Below, in pieces: positions 43,939-56,600 of a DNA stretch of 64,000 bases. A model generated the notes under the pieces. It ran no database searches and was not told where the DNA came from. It worked only from the letters and a program-made list of their open reading frames with translations. This DNA is from Congeria kusceri (taxonomy: Eukaryota > Mollusca > Bivalvia > Myida > Dreissenidae): the NCBI GenBank assembly GCA_027627225.1, contig JAPFQT010000162.1, forward strand, positions 227,001 through 291,000. Direction: 5' to 3'. The first letter of the stretch is position 1. Each line of letters begins with the position of its first letter. Both the position numbers and the translations under genes were made by a program.

Positions 43939-44449
43939 GAGTTATTTTAGTAAATAATGCCAAACCAATGCCAAATTCTGAAGACATTTTGACATTTTTG
44001 ATTCAGATAAATATTTTTGTTTAGAAATTGCAAGTAATGAATAAGTTGTAAATCACGTTAAATATTAATTTTGATAAATAGATAATTTTGTTAAATACTA
44101 CTTCATTTAAATACCAAACACAAAGAAATAAACAATAAACGCATGTATGCTGAGCAGACGAGATCAAGAGGAAAATTAGGTGGGTGGGATCATATAACAT
44201 GGAGCTTTAATATACAAACATAAAATGCATTTATTAACCTTGCAATTACCCTGATCATCATTGATTATGATTAGTTATTATTTGTATGACTGTTCCCTCA
44301 TTTTTTTTCAATCCATACAATAACAACAAAACTGGAGAAGAATTAGTTTAAGCGCTACTGGTACTGGTTTTATAATCCAGTTCACAGTTTGTATTGCCTG
44401 TCATCAAGGCAAGGTACAATATATTAACAGGCCAGGTATAGCTACTTTT

Positions 44450-44575
44450 ATAATCATGCTTCATTTATAATAATCATGTTTCTTTTATAATCATGCTTCT
44501 TTTATAATAATCATGTTTCTTTTATAATAATAATATTTTATAATAATCATGTTTCTTTCATGATCATGTCATTTA
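44450..44575. repeat. Simple repeat TTTATAATAATCATG
   Basis: Irregular copies of TTTATAATAATCATGTTTC and TTTATAATCATGCTTC. Confidence 0.7.
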
Positions 44576-44710
44576 TATATTATGTCCGCCAACAGCTATT
44601 CATAGCTGATGTTAAACATTTATGTAGCCTTGACAATAAATACAATTTTGTTCATTGTATCTTGTATCTTGCCATGATGATATGCTCCTATAGTTGTCTT
44701 TTCTAAATAC

Positions 44711-44907
44711 GAGGCGTCGTGGGAAAACTGGACTTAATGCATGTGCGTAGTGTCGTCCCGGATCAGCATGTGCACTATCCGCTTTTATGGTATTTTCTGT
44801 TTCAACAAAGTATCTTCTTAACATAAATCCACTGTAGGCGGAAAGTGCCGTCCTGGACGACACTTTTACGCACATGCATTAACACCGGTTTTCCCACGAC
44901 GCGCCTC
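44711..44907. mobile_element. Palindromic MITE, copy 1 (TSD ATAC)
   Basis: The ends are GAGGCGTCGTGGGAAAA and TTTTCCCACGACGCGCCTC. Internally there is TTAATGCATGTGCGTA and its inverse. ATAC flanks both sides (44707-44710, 44908-44911). It shares GCTTTTATGGTATTTTCTG with the copies at 56612 and 57971. Confidence 0.85.
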
Positions 44908-45018
44908 ATACGTATCTTTAAATTAACAATACAACTTTTAAAATAAACACAAAGACTTGCAACTTCATGTTCTGTCTTTGAAAACGATAGACAAGAGTCA
45001 TGTAAATAAATATAATAT

Positions 45019-45309
45019 ATCTGGTCCAGTATTTTACTGATGACATTTACACGGAAACACAAAATCAGTTTACCGTAAGTGTATCTGGTCCAGTATTTTA
45101 CTGATGACATTCACATAGAAACACAAAATCTGTTTACCGTAAGTGTTTAGTGGTGGTCGTTACAATATCTCCAGACTTGACTAAAACTTCAACTCTCTTT
45201 AACAAATATGTATATATAAATAATATCGAAGGCTGAAAACCAGAAGGTACGAACTGCCATTTAAATCAAAAGCAGTAAGTGCCTTCTGGTTTTTCAACCC
45301 TCGATATCG
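45019..45309. repeat. Tandem 62-bp pair and a small inverted-repeat element
   Basis: TCTGGTCCAGTATTTTACTG then ATGACATT...GTTTACCGTAAGTG occurs twice (45019-45145). At 45221-45309, TATCGAAGGCTGAAAACCAG and its near inverse TGGTTTTTCAACCCTCGATA bound an 89-bp element. Confidence 0.65.
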
Positions 45310-45853
45310 CATTAACATGACAAAAGAACATTAGTTAATGGTGGTCTATGCAATACTTCCTGACTTTACTAAAAAAACTTCAACTGTATTTCACATACAC
45401 ATATGTCTTTTACATAGAAGAACTTTCGTTAGTGGTGGTATTCGCAACACTTCCAGACTGGACTAAAAACAGTTGTATTACATATGTGGTCAGTATGTTA
45501 ACACAGCAAACGTGTGAATTTCTCTTCTTGTACGACTAACAAAACAGCAGTTGGTCAACATTTATATGTTTAAGACATCATTGGCTCTGTATAATTCTAC
45601 AATGTATATTAAATATTTAAATTATACATATAGTTAATTATATATTATAAACTACATGTAGTTTTCAACTGTCACTAGCACATGCATGTAAACAGAATGT
45701 ACAGTTTATACATGGTCATATTTCAAAAGGTATCAGACTATTTTCAATCTGCTCATCAATTAATACGCCCTTTTTCGTAAGTATAGCACCATTCTATTTC
45801 AACTGATACAATGTATCTCATGGTTGACAAACTCCTCGCAGTGATCTCCCCAC

Positions 45854-45958
45854 CTGTGATCTCCATTTCGAAAAGTATTTGGAGATTACTGGGCACTCGG
45901 TCCTTAAGTTGTGGCAGATTCACAGGAGGGAATTCACATTCACAGCACATCAACAGAT
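45854..45958 (-). CDS. Possible exon, unknown (weak)
   Basis: Between AATCAG and CACAG/GTGGGG, the frame encodes LLMCCECEFPPVNLPQLKDR, then VPSNLQILFEMEIT. It looks protein-like but is unrecognised. The sequence just after its donor (GGGGAGATCACTGCGAGGAG) is a single diverged unit of the minisatellite at 46262-47360. Confidence 0.3.
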
Positions 45959-46261
45959 CTGATTCACAGGACATAAATACCATTTAAATCTAACTTTGGA
46001 AAATGTATTATTTAAACAGCTTTTGGAGTCTTTTTGTCCAACTGTGTCAGTAAGACTAGTAAAATGTTATTACACCCAAAGCTATACTGGATTCATGTTG
46101 CAGAAATTCTAAACATATCATAGGTAAAACGTTATTTATTTACTTACATTGGTGCATATTCAATAGGACATTCAGTCCTGCTATCTTTGATCTTTCCCAG
46201 GACCGGCTAGTAAATAACCAGTCAGGTCCTCCGGTCTTTCAGGCACTTTTCCGTATGTCTG

Positions 46262-47360
46262 CTGCTGGGAAGTAATGCAGCGAAGGAGGGGAAACCACTG
46301 TGAAGAGTTTGCATGGTAGACAAACTCCCTCACAGTCATCTCCCCTGCTGGAAAGTAATGGGGCAAAGCAGGGGAGACCACTGTGAACAGTTTGCATGGT
46401 TGACAAACTCCTCACAGTCATCTCCTCTGCTGGGAAGTAACGGAGCAAAGCAGGGGAGACAACTGTGAACAGTTTGCATGGTTGACAAACTCCCTCACAG
46501 TCATCTCCTCTGCTGGGAAGTAATGGAGCAAAGCAGGGGAGACCACTGTGAACAGTCAGCATGGTTGACAAACTCCTTGCAGTCATCTCCCCTGCTGGGA
46601 AGTAATGCAGCAAACCAGGGGAGTCCACTGTGTTTGTGATCAGTTTGCATGCTTGACAAACTCCCTCACAGTCATCTCCCCTGCTGGAAAGTAATGGAGC
46701 AAAGCAGGGGAGACCACTGTGAACAGTTTGCACGGTTGACAATCTCCTCACAGTCATCTCCCCTGCTGGGAAGTAATACAGCAAAGCAGGGGAGACCACT
46801 GTTTGCATGGTTGACAAACTCCTCACAGTCATCTCCCCTGCTGGGAAGTAATACAGCAAACCAGGGGAGTCCACTGTAAACAGTTTGCATGCGTGACAAA
46901 CTCCCTCACAGTCATCTCCCCTGCTGGGAAGTAATGGAGCAATGCAGGGGAGACCACTGTGAACAGTTTGCATGGTTGACAAACTCCTCACAGTCATCTC
47001 CCCTGCTGGGAAGTAATACAGCAAAGCAGGGGAAACCACTGTTTGCATGGTTGACAAACTCCTCACAGTCATCTCCTCTGCTGGGAAGTAATACAGCAAA
47101 GCAGGGGAGACCACTGTTTGCATGGTTAACAAACTCCTCAAAGTCATCTCCCCTGCTGGGAAGTAATGAAACAAAGCAGGGGAGACAACTGTGAACAGTT
47201 TGCATGCTTGACAAACTCCTCACAGTCATGTCCTCTGCTGGGAAATAATGAAACAAAGCAGGGGAGACCACTGTTTGCATGCTTGACAAACTCCTCACAG
47301 TCATCTCCTCTGCTGGGAAGTAATGCAGCAAACCAGGGGAGACCACTGTTTGCATAGTTG
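46262..47360. repeat. Complex minisatellite, about 13 units of 75-105 bp
   Basis: Each unit holds TTTGCATGGTTGACAAACTC, CTCACAGTCATCTCCCCTGC, TGGGAAGTAATACAGCAAAG and CAGGGGAGACCACTG. Length variation comes from presence or absence of TGAACAG and small inserts. A minus-strand frame of 311 codons crosses it. Repeats with few stops explain this, and I do not call a gene. Confidence 0.9.
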
Positions 47361-48280
47361 ATGCAAACAATATGAAAATAATCAATAATGATACAATTAA
47401 TGTAGCGTTGCATTGAAATTATCTATATGCATTATCTATATCTCCTGCACTAAATAGTACATACAATAACAAATTGTTCTTTAAAAATTGTAAAAAAAGA
47501 TGCTCAAATATAATTTTGGCTTTCAAAAAATGAACACAAAATTTATATTATCAAAATTACGCAAATTATTAAAACTAAGCAAAAACATTAATACTAACTT
47601 ACTGGCAAAATTCAGTTTCAGTGAAAATACTGTAACAAAGCAATACAAAAATACCATCAAGTCATGTTGCTAGAAATTATACAAATAGTTTTGTTTCAGT
47701 CAAATTTACCCAATAATCTAACCATAATGGCAACTCTATAAGTATGTTAATCAATAAACAAAAATATTAAAATCACCTTACACAAAAATTTTCACCAAAA
47801 TCGTTAGATTAGTTTGTTTTTACTAATTGATGAACTGTCAAATTGAGCAAACAATTTTGACTTTCATACACTTGTAAAAGAACAACTAAATTCATAAGGT
47901 AAACTTGAGAACATCACAAGTTCACATTAAGGAAAAAATGTAGACTGAATGTCAAAAAAATTGTTTATAGACAACAAAGAACATAGTTTTGTATAACAAT
48001 GTACAATAATGGGTTTAATAATAATTTGTACAAATTATGTGTTTGTGTACATTATGTAATGCAATACAGTATGTATTAAAAATGTAAGCACACATGTTTA
48101 CAAAAACGAATCTAGAAAAGAAGACATTGGTTACTATTATCAAAAAAAAGTTCTGAGAACATTGCAAAAATACTATCAACATTTTGGCCACTAAGCAAAT
48201 ATCATTCGGGTGGTACATTGTATATCAATAGTCAGTTAGCACAAAATCAATAAGTATATAATTATGCACCACACACAGTA
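47361..48280. other. AT-rich, no feature seen
   Basis: No exon or repeat family was recognised. Confidence 0.4.
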
Positions 48281-48773
48281 AGGGGCAGAAAAAAACGAAA
48301 CAACACTCGATTAGTACCAGCTGGAAATACACTGTACATATTCTCTGGACCTAATTGGGTGCTTTCCTTCCTGTATTTCTAATGGTTTTTTTGTAACATA
48401 TTTTATGGGCTGAAAGAATTTGCAAATTATAGTCTGGTACAGTAACCTTTAATTTCCAGAAACACATACTTAATATCACATATTTCAACTTTAATTATTC
48501 ACAAAAATATGTTGTTAAAGTTTCCATGTACAATCAAATTGAATCAATGAGCAAACTGTTAAACATGTGTTTATTCAGTAAATGTCACAGTAATTTGTTT
48601 TGACAGAAACTGTACTAATATTCAACAAATATGTATTAATTAATGTCAGTCCATGTGTTTTTTTTCCAAAAATTAATCATTTTTAGTGGTCTATTTTTTC
48701 ACCTTAAATCAGCTTGATTTAACATACATTTTCCATACGAGATTACAGAATTGTTTCATTTTTTTCTGCCCCT
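48281..48773. mobile_element. Tc1/mariner-type MITE with TA target
   Basis: The ends AGGGGCAGAAAAAAACGAAACA and its inverse with one mismatch bound 493 bp. TA lies on each side (48279-48280, 48774-48775), as expected of a TA-targeting transposase. No open frame. Confidence 0.8.
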
Positions 48774-48867
48774 TAGTATACTCTTATAAAAAAATCCTCA
48801 ATCATTTATAAATTTAACCTTAAGTATCACTCATTTATAAGAGGTGTAACATCTTGATGTAAAATCC

Positions 48868-50442
48868 GGGCCCGTATTCACCAACCTGTTCTTAGACTTA
48901 AGACTTAAAATAAAGAATATTCTTGAAACTGTTCCGTCCATGTACTATGAAGGCTCTACAATAATTTGCTCCTTCGTTTATAAATATGACATTAAAAACA
49001 AATTATTCAAAAGACATAATTTCACAAGGTACACCTTGTGAAAATTCAGCAGTGAATTAACACAAGTCAGTAAAAATTCATGTACCATAAAAGATCTAAA
49101 AATATTCCCCAGCATTTATAAATGAAATTTAGTGTCAATCACTCCAAAAAGATGGTACACCTTGTGTAAATTAAGCACTTAATTAACACCAGTCAGAGAG
49201 ACACTGGCATTCATGAACCGTTAAAAGCTCTATAAATTTGTTGCATCATTTATATCAATATAACATCATTTTTAGTCATAACCAAAAGACAGTACATCTG
49301 ATTTCAATTTAGCACTTAAGATTTCATAAACACACCTGTGTCCAGTTGGTGCTAGAAAGCCTATTTCTTAGTCCAATTTAGGTCAAGATCAAGGTCAAAG
49401 TGAGGCTGGGTGATATGGGTGGATTGGGGATGGTCATAAGCAACAACTGTGTAAGTATCTTAGTGTTGTAGCAAGCGGTGTAGGTGCTAGATAAAACTGT
49501 AGTCTAGTTAACCAAGAAACAGCCCATTTGGATTCTTCTAAGTGCAAATTAGGTCAAGGTCAAAGTGAGGTTGGGTGATATGGGATAGGGAATGGTCATA
49601 CGCAACAACTGTATAAGTATCAAAGTGTTGTAGTAAGCAGTGTTGGCGCTAGACAAAACAGTAAAAGCTACTTAACCTTGTCACAGACAGACAGAAAGAT
49701 GGTCGGAAGGATGACGGACAAGAAAATTACTATATGCCTGCCGCATCAAGATGCCGGGTGCATAAAAATAATTTGTTCCATTGTTTATAAATATGACATT
49801 CAATGTTTGTTGCACAAAGAATATGTATCTAGTGTAAATTTAGCACAAAATTAACACAAATCAGTAAGAATTCATGCATCATAAAAGCTCTAAAAGATCT
49901 GCCCGATCATTTATACATCTGACACTTCATACCAGTCATTTCTAAATGATGGTCCATCTAGTTTGAAATAAGCAGTCAATTAATAAACGTCAGTAAGTAA
50001 TCATGAACAATAAATCCTCTAAAAAATGTGTTCCACCCTATATATATCTCTTTGACATTCAATATCAATTACCAGTATTCCCAATAAATGGTACATCTGG
50101 TGTAAATTAACTCAAGTCAGTAAGAATTCATTTACCATAACTGCTTTAACAATACCACGTGTGTACCATAGAGGCTCTAAAAAAATCTCTCCATTGTTTG
50201 TTCTAAAATGTGGAAAATCAAGCGTGAAATCATCCTTAATTAACAAAAGTCGGTACCATAAAAGGTCTAAAGATTTGCTCCATTGTTTACACATTGCTCT
50301 GATATTCAATAATCATTTACAAGAGGTGGTATATCTGGCATAAATCAGTCATGAATAACCAATCATTAATACTTAATTAGTTTGCATGAACCGTAAAAGT
50401 TCTAAACATTTGCTAAAATGTATATAAATCTGTAAAGCAACT
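48868..50442. repeat. Partial MITE, then diverged tandem repeats
   Basis: 48868-48935 matches the left end of the MITE at 39944. From about 48940 to 50430 runs a series of units of about 110-150 bp with GTACACCTTGTGTAAATTAA, CACAAGTCAGTAAGAATTCATG and ACCATAAAAGCTCTAAA. It is interrupted at 49370-49762 by a two-unit element (GGTCAAAGTGAGGTTGGGTG) ending in GACAGACAGAAAG...GCCGGGTGCATAA. It may include the 3' UTR of the EEPD1-like gene. Confidence 0.6.
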
Positions 50443-50624
50443 TCAGTCATTTCCAAGAGCAAATCTGATGGCCTCTGGTCCAATCTTCAGCTCTCCGGTA
50501 TCTAGGTCGTGGGCAGTGTAGAACTGTGCCCAGACTGGACAGTGGTCACTGACAACCCCGCCCCAAGTCCACCCCTTGGGTATCCAGGGACTGGACAGCC
50601 CCTCCCTGACCACGTCACACTGAC
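50443..50624 (-). CDS. EEPD1: EEPD1-like last exon
   Basis: Acceptor TATCCCCAG; frame QCDVVREGLSSPWIPKGWTW, GGVVSDHCPVWAQF, to the stop TGA at 50443-50445. It carries the catalytic SDH motif and a short Asp/Glu-rich tail. Confidence 0.85.
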
Positions 50625-53600
50625 CTGGGGATAGAAAAGAGCCAGGTAAAAGTTTCATTACAAACATAATGGATGGCACACTATGGGATTGATAACCACA
50701 CCTACTTTGGTCAAACTCTGACATACAACGTTGACAGTACACAAATGTTTTACAAGACATCTTCATGAATGGACCATTAGATACTTGTCAATCAAATACT
50801 GAGTTGACCAATTATGGGTTTATATTTCAGTGGCAAATAATAGCACATGGTTGCATTATCAACTTACTTCAAATCCTAGGACAAACAACCTTAGACAAAC
50901 AGAAAGCGGAATGATTTATGTTTATCTAATGGTTAATTAATTATTAAGTCTTAGCTTTGTGAATGGCTAAACACATTGTCAATTACATCTCGTGGTAAGG
51001 TGAAATGTAGGGTTACAAACAATTAAATAGAAAATTAGTTAATCATCAATGATTTTGTTACTGTGCTGTATTGTATGGACAAATGCTCGCTTTCCTGAAA
51101 TAAGGACCTTAAGTCTTAAGATGTTAATAATACCTGGGCCCATATTTATAAAGAATTTTAAGCCATTTTTAACTTAAGTTGCACATATATAAGTCAAAAT
51201 TAGAATTTGTGTTTAAAAGAATATGCTTTAAAACATTTGCATGACTAATGCAACATATTAATACACTTTGAATTATATTTCAGATTATGTGTCGAAATCT
51301 TCCAGAAATGCATTACTTTGTCAGAAAAAAACAATAATTAAATTTGAGAATTTTAAGAGACTTTTTAATTTTCGACTTAGATTCTTTATAAATACCAGAC
51401 CTGGCCCCATGACTATGAACACTCTTAAGCTTCATCTTAATCTTAAATATTCAACCAATCGAAATCCAAGCTTAAATGTTACGAGCATTCTGTTTCTGGT
51501 ACTGTGCTGTATTGTAGGGACAAATGCTCGCTTTCCTGAAATAAAGGACCTTAAGATGTTAATAATACTTGGCCCCATGCCTACGAACATTCTTAAGTTT
51601 AATCTTAATCTTAAATATTAAACCAATGGAAATCAAAGCTTTAATGTTACAATCATTCTCATTGGTCAATATTTTAGGTTTAGACTTTCAGGCATTTTCA
51701 TTGGTCAATATTTTAGGTTTAGACTTTGAAGCATTTTCATTGGTCAATATTTTAGATTTAGACTTTCAGGCATTTTCATTGGTCAATATTTTAGGTTGAG
51801 ACTTTCAGGCATTCTCATTGGTCAATATTTTAGGTTGAGACTTTGTATGAGATTGATAACTTTCGTAGCAGTGCTGCCTGGGGCCATGTTCCAGAAACAT
51901 CTTAAGCAGATATCCTTAATAAAAAAATCATAATTTGTCATTTACATTTTATTTTATATTTAATGGCACTGTGATAAGTGTGTATTTATCATCAACTTTT
52001 TATTAACTTTTTTTCATGTAACTGTAAAGGAACTCACCAATTTATGTGCATTTTTAATAATATTATATAACAAAAATTAGAACTTAAGTGAAAATACTTT
52101 AAAATAAACTTAGGATGTTTCTGGAATACGACCCCAGGGAATAGGAACAAGGCAAGTGAAATAACATACAGTATACAAAACAAACATACTGATACTGTTA
52201 CAACCAATAAAGTAGAAAACTTCAGTATGATACTGTTGTCTATGGCATATATAGTGCATCACTACCAACTGCCTACATGGTGAAAATAAACAAAATTTAA
52301 AGGAATCACCTTGATGACAGTGATTAATTTTCAGAATCATGGTGATGGTTTTGAAGTGGATTTGTGGTGATTAATATTTATTAAGAATCTTAGTCGAAAA
52401 TAACGAAAAAAAAAATAAAATTCAGAAAATTTTATTAATGGATTTTCGGACGAAGATATGTATTATTTTATGATTTTTACACATAAGTTGCAATATAATT
52501 CCAAGTTTAATATATATTTTGCATTTGTCCTGCACAAGTCTCAAAGAAAAATGGTTCAAACCAAAATTTTAATCTTTAGTTATTTTCAGCATAAGTTAAG
52601 AATAATTAAGGAATCATTATACATTTTGGCCCAGATGTCATCGTGGCAATTATTACATGATTTTCATTATGACTAAAGACCGATTTTGTAGCTATAATTA
52701 ATCAGAATTGTGATATTATTCTTCCTTTATGCAAGGTTCCGACTATCGTGTGCTCCATCATGAACGCCACAATTGGCCACTCGCAGCTGATCGTGGTATT
52801 TCTGTAAGATTTTAGGCTTGGATGCGAGTCCATACGTTTTGAAACGATGTTTTGCGATCTGATGCGATCTGGTCACGATTTGTCAATTAAAGATGTCACG
52901 ATCTGTCATGGTCTGATCTCCTGTTTAGATACGATTACATATGTTCCGTTGGGATTGTTTCGATCTTGTCCCCAATCAGGTCTCGATCTGACACAATCAC
53001 CATGATCCGGTTCCCCAAATTAGGACGTTCTAGTACGTACAGATAAGTTACAAGTCACAAGTCCATGCGCTCCGTTACGATAGCATATGATTGTGGCAGC
53101 AATGTCTTTCACGATCATGATCGATATAGATCACAATTTGAGCTACACCTGGACCCAAATTATATAAATACAGCCTGAATGACTATTGACTTCATTGTTT
53201 CTTGAGATCGTAAAACAACTTAACAGAAATTGGTGTTTTTTCTTGTCTATGATCAATCCCAATCACCATGATTAGATAGGATTTTTCGCGCTTTGTTACG
53301 ATGCAATAAGATCTTATACGATACAATAAGATCTGATACGATGATCGGATGGACAATTGATCGCAGTGGATTGTGTTAATGGTATATAATTGTTTAATCG
53401 TTCAAACTTTTTCTAAGATTAACACAATTGCCACGACGGACCTCAACATCTGATACGATCTGATACAATCTGATAGGATCACCACGATTGGTCCACAATT
53501 AAGACGACAATTTCAATAGTGGCTCGAATCGTGACAGTGGGAACCTAGCATTACTTAATTTAAAGTTATAGTTGAAACAGAGTCCATGTCTTTTATTTAT

Positions 53601-56600
53601 ATTTAGATTTTTCTTCCATTTTGGCTATAATTGGTGGAATAGAAGCTCAACTCATACGTCCAATTTGTTATTAAATTTAAAACAGTATTCATATTTATAA
53701 TGTTTTTGTATGTCAAGACGGTTTGTTTAAATTATTTACATGATCAAACGTTTTTTTAAGTCTTCTTATAGAATAAAACCAAAAACATAGCCAGATACGG
53801 CTACAAGGAATTGAATCACCTTTATATGGTTTTTAATCTCTAAAAGAATCTACATATCAAAATATTCATATCAAAGATATGTCTTTGACCTGTGAAATCT
53901 ACTACAATATAACAACAGAAATCATATCAAAACTAATAGTTTAATCGGTGACACAGATTACAGTATAATGAAAACAATCATATTAAAATCTAATCTTCAT
54001 TAATAAGATAGCATGACATTGACATCAATTGAAAGCAATGTTTACCACACAATAAAGTGATAAACAAGAGCAGGTTGTACCTGTCCCACTACATTATTAT
54101 AGGAGAATCAGGGGCGTAGCTTCTTTAAGGCCCGACAGGCACGTGCCTATACATTTTTTCCAGAGATGAACAATTTCAATATACCAAAAATGCAATAAAA
54201 ACAAGAGGGGGTGGGGTTGAGGGGATCTCCTTGGCTGTATTGATACTTCATTGTTTAACGAGTCGATTACGTCAATATGAAATAAATTACATGAAACACA
54301 CGCATATTTTACAATTATTTTGTAGAATCCGGTTTTAGCTAAAGTTAGTTGTTTGTAGCCACATACGAGTATAAACACTCCTGGCCCAAATTATTACTTA
54401 CAGCGTCATTTTGTAGATTCCACCTATTGTGCCTATACATTTTTTGAGTCCAAGCTACGCCCCTGAGAATGCACTTTTAATAATGTCACTTCACTTTTAA
54501 AGCTTCTAAATTAAAAGCTGTTATGCCTCAGAAAGTTGCTATCCTGTTGCTTTGGTTACAGTTTAACCATTAAGTGAACTTTAAATTGAATTACCGTAAA
54601 AGACCGTCCATAACGCGCACGTTTTCAATAAAATTTGGCTATGAAAATTTGGTGCACGTTATACACGGTAACTTTTATGTATTCTCTTTCATTACCATAT
54701 GTATTTAAATTGAATTGCAGAACAAGCAATAATTACATAATTTGTTTACATTTACATGTGTTGTTATTACTTGTGGGCTAAGTGTTAGGTTTGTAAACCT
54801 GTTTAACCCACAATATTTTACCTTAAAAATATGTTCTTACCAGTGAAAACCTTTTTCGTCTGCTTGGATATCCAGATATTATCATACGTTTTGCTGCCCT
54901 TTTTGTTGGCATCACTAATGTTTGTGAAAACACCATCGGCAATACAGTTGTGGTATCCTAGATTACGTAGATCATCAAAAGCTGGAAACAGAAAAAAACT
55001 CGTGTAAATACAAATAGTTAAATATTGTGCACATCTTCAAGAAAAGTCAGTCATTTGTAAAATAATTGAGTAGAAATAGAGGATATTTGTTGGTTTCGGT
55101 AGAATATCGATTTTAATTCACGAGCGACGATAGAAATTTATATTTTTACGATTGGCACAGCCAAAAGTAAAAATATATATTTTCTATGATCACAAGAGAA
55201 TAACAAGTCAATATTCTACCGAAACCCAACAAATTTTCTTTTTTATTTTATGATTTACCACCATTTTCCTTTTCATTTTAATTGCTATTTACGTGGGTTT
55301 TATTGGAAAATATCGCAGGAGTCATTTTACAATTTTGAACCCAGCATCGTTTCATTTACTGTTTTCAATAGGGCACCAATACAAAACTGTGAAAATTATC
55401 AGTGTTTTATTCAGTGAATTACCAATTTTATTTCACTGATATTTCCCTATAAATTACTGGAAAGCACAAAATAATATTGTATATTTATTTTATCTATATC
55501 TGTATGTATTTTGTGAATGATTTACTATAACATTTATTCCTTCAAATGAGCACGTGGTCATGTACTGCTAGAAACTATGGAACATACCAAGAACAATAAC
55601 TCTTATGAAATATCGTCCTTGAAAAGCTGGACGGCCTATTAGCATTTTGTGGCACATTTGCCGATGACTACCTTCTGGCTTTCAAAGGACAAAATGTGGA
55701 AAATGACATAATTTGAAAGTGGCAAAAACTAGAAAGCTCTATTCAACTTCAACAACAGATTTTATGAACAAATCTATAATTAAATTAATCTAAAAATTAA
55801 GTTTGTTTGTTTTTTCGGCATTTTTAACAGAATTTCAGTCATATCACAGCGGACAGTTAACCTACTCACACTTTTCCTGGGCAAGCTTAGCCGATCTAAG
55901 CGGTTTACCAGCACTAAATGCACATACCTATGCCAGTAACAACTCCCCTACTTGAATCAGAGGTAGTGGGAGAATGGCCGTAGAAATAATTTCATGATCA
56001 ATCCCCACACAAGTTATGTTGCTGGGCTGGGGTTGAACTCACGATCCACGGATTGACAATCCAGCGCTCTTCCAAATGAGCTAGCCATAATGTTACTATG
56101 TTTCATTTAAAAATAATGCAATAAACTAATAAACTAAAGAACGTTTCATCCACAACTAATGCTTTTTAACATAAGATTTCTTTCTATTTTCTTTCATCAT
56201 GTAAAAATTGAGCCATATACCTTTTTGATCTGGAGAAAGGTTGAAGTCACCCAACAGTATGATATCATTTTCTCCTGCAAAGACAATTGCAAATTGAAAA
56301 ATAGTATTATTATTATACTAATAAACATGTAAAATTAAACATCGTAATACAATTTGTCTAAGGTATACATGTAAGAGGTGTAATGGATGTGGTCCGCCTT
56401 GCCATCGGGAGGTCATGACTTTGATCCCTACTCGGGGTGCGTTTGAAGGATCATTTTAAAAAAAGACACCAAGTACTGGTTCTACCAGGAAACAGACTCA
56501 AAAGTGTCTCAATGACACCAAGTACTGGTTCTACCCAGGAAACAGACTCAAAAGTGTCTCAATAACAGTCAGGCTTGCGACACAATCAAACTAAAATACA

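Noticed and set aside
45756..45983. Final exon of the EEPD1-like gene
   Set aside because: That gene already has a natural stop at 50443-50445, and the sequence here does not resemble EEPD1.
46239..47174. 311-codon minus-strand ORF as a gene
   Set aside because: It lies wholly in a minisatellite whose units happen to lack stops. No start context, domain or splice support was seen.
56020..56095. Functional tRNA-Asp gene
   Set aside because: It has A- and B-box-like sequence and a GTC anticodon position, but stem pairing is imperfect and a SINE-type tail follows.
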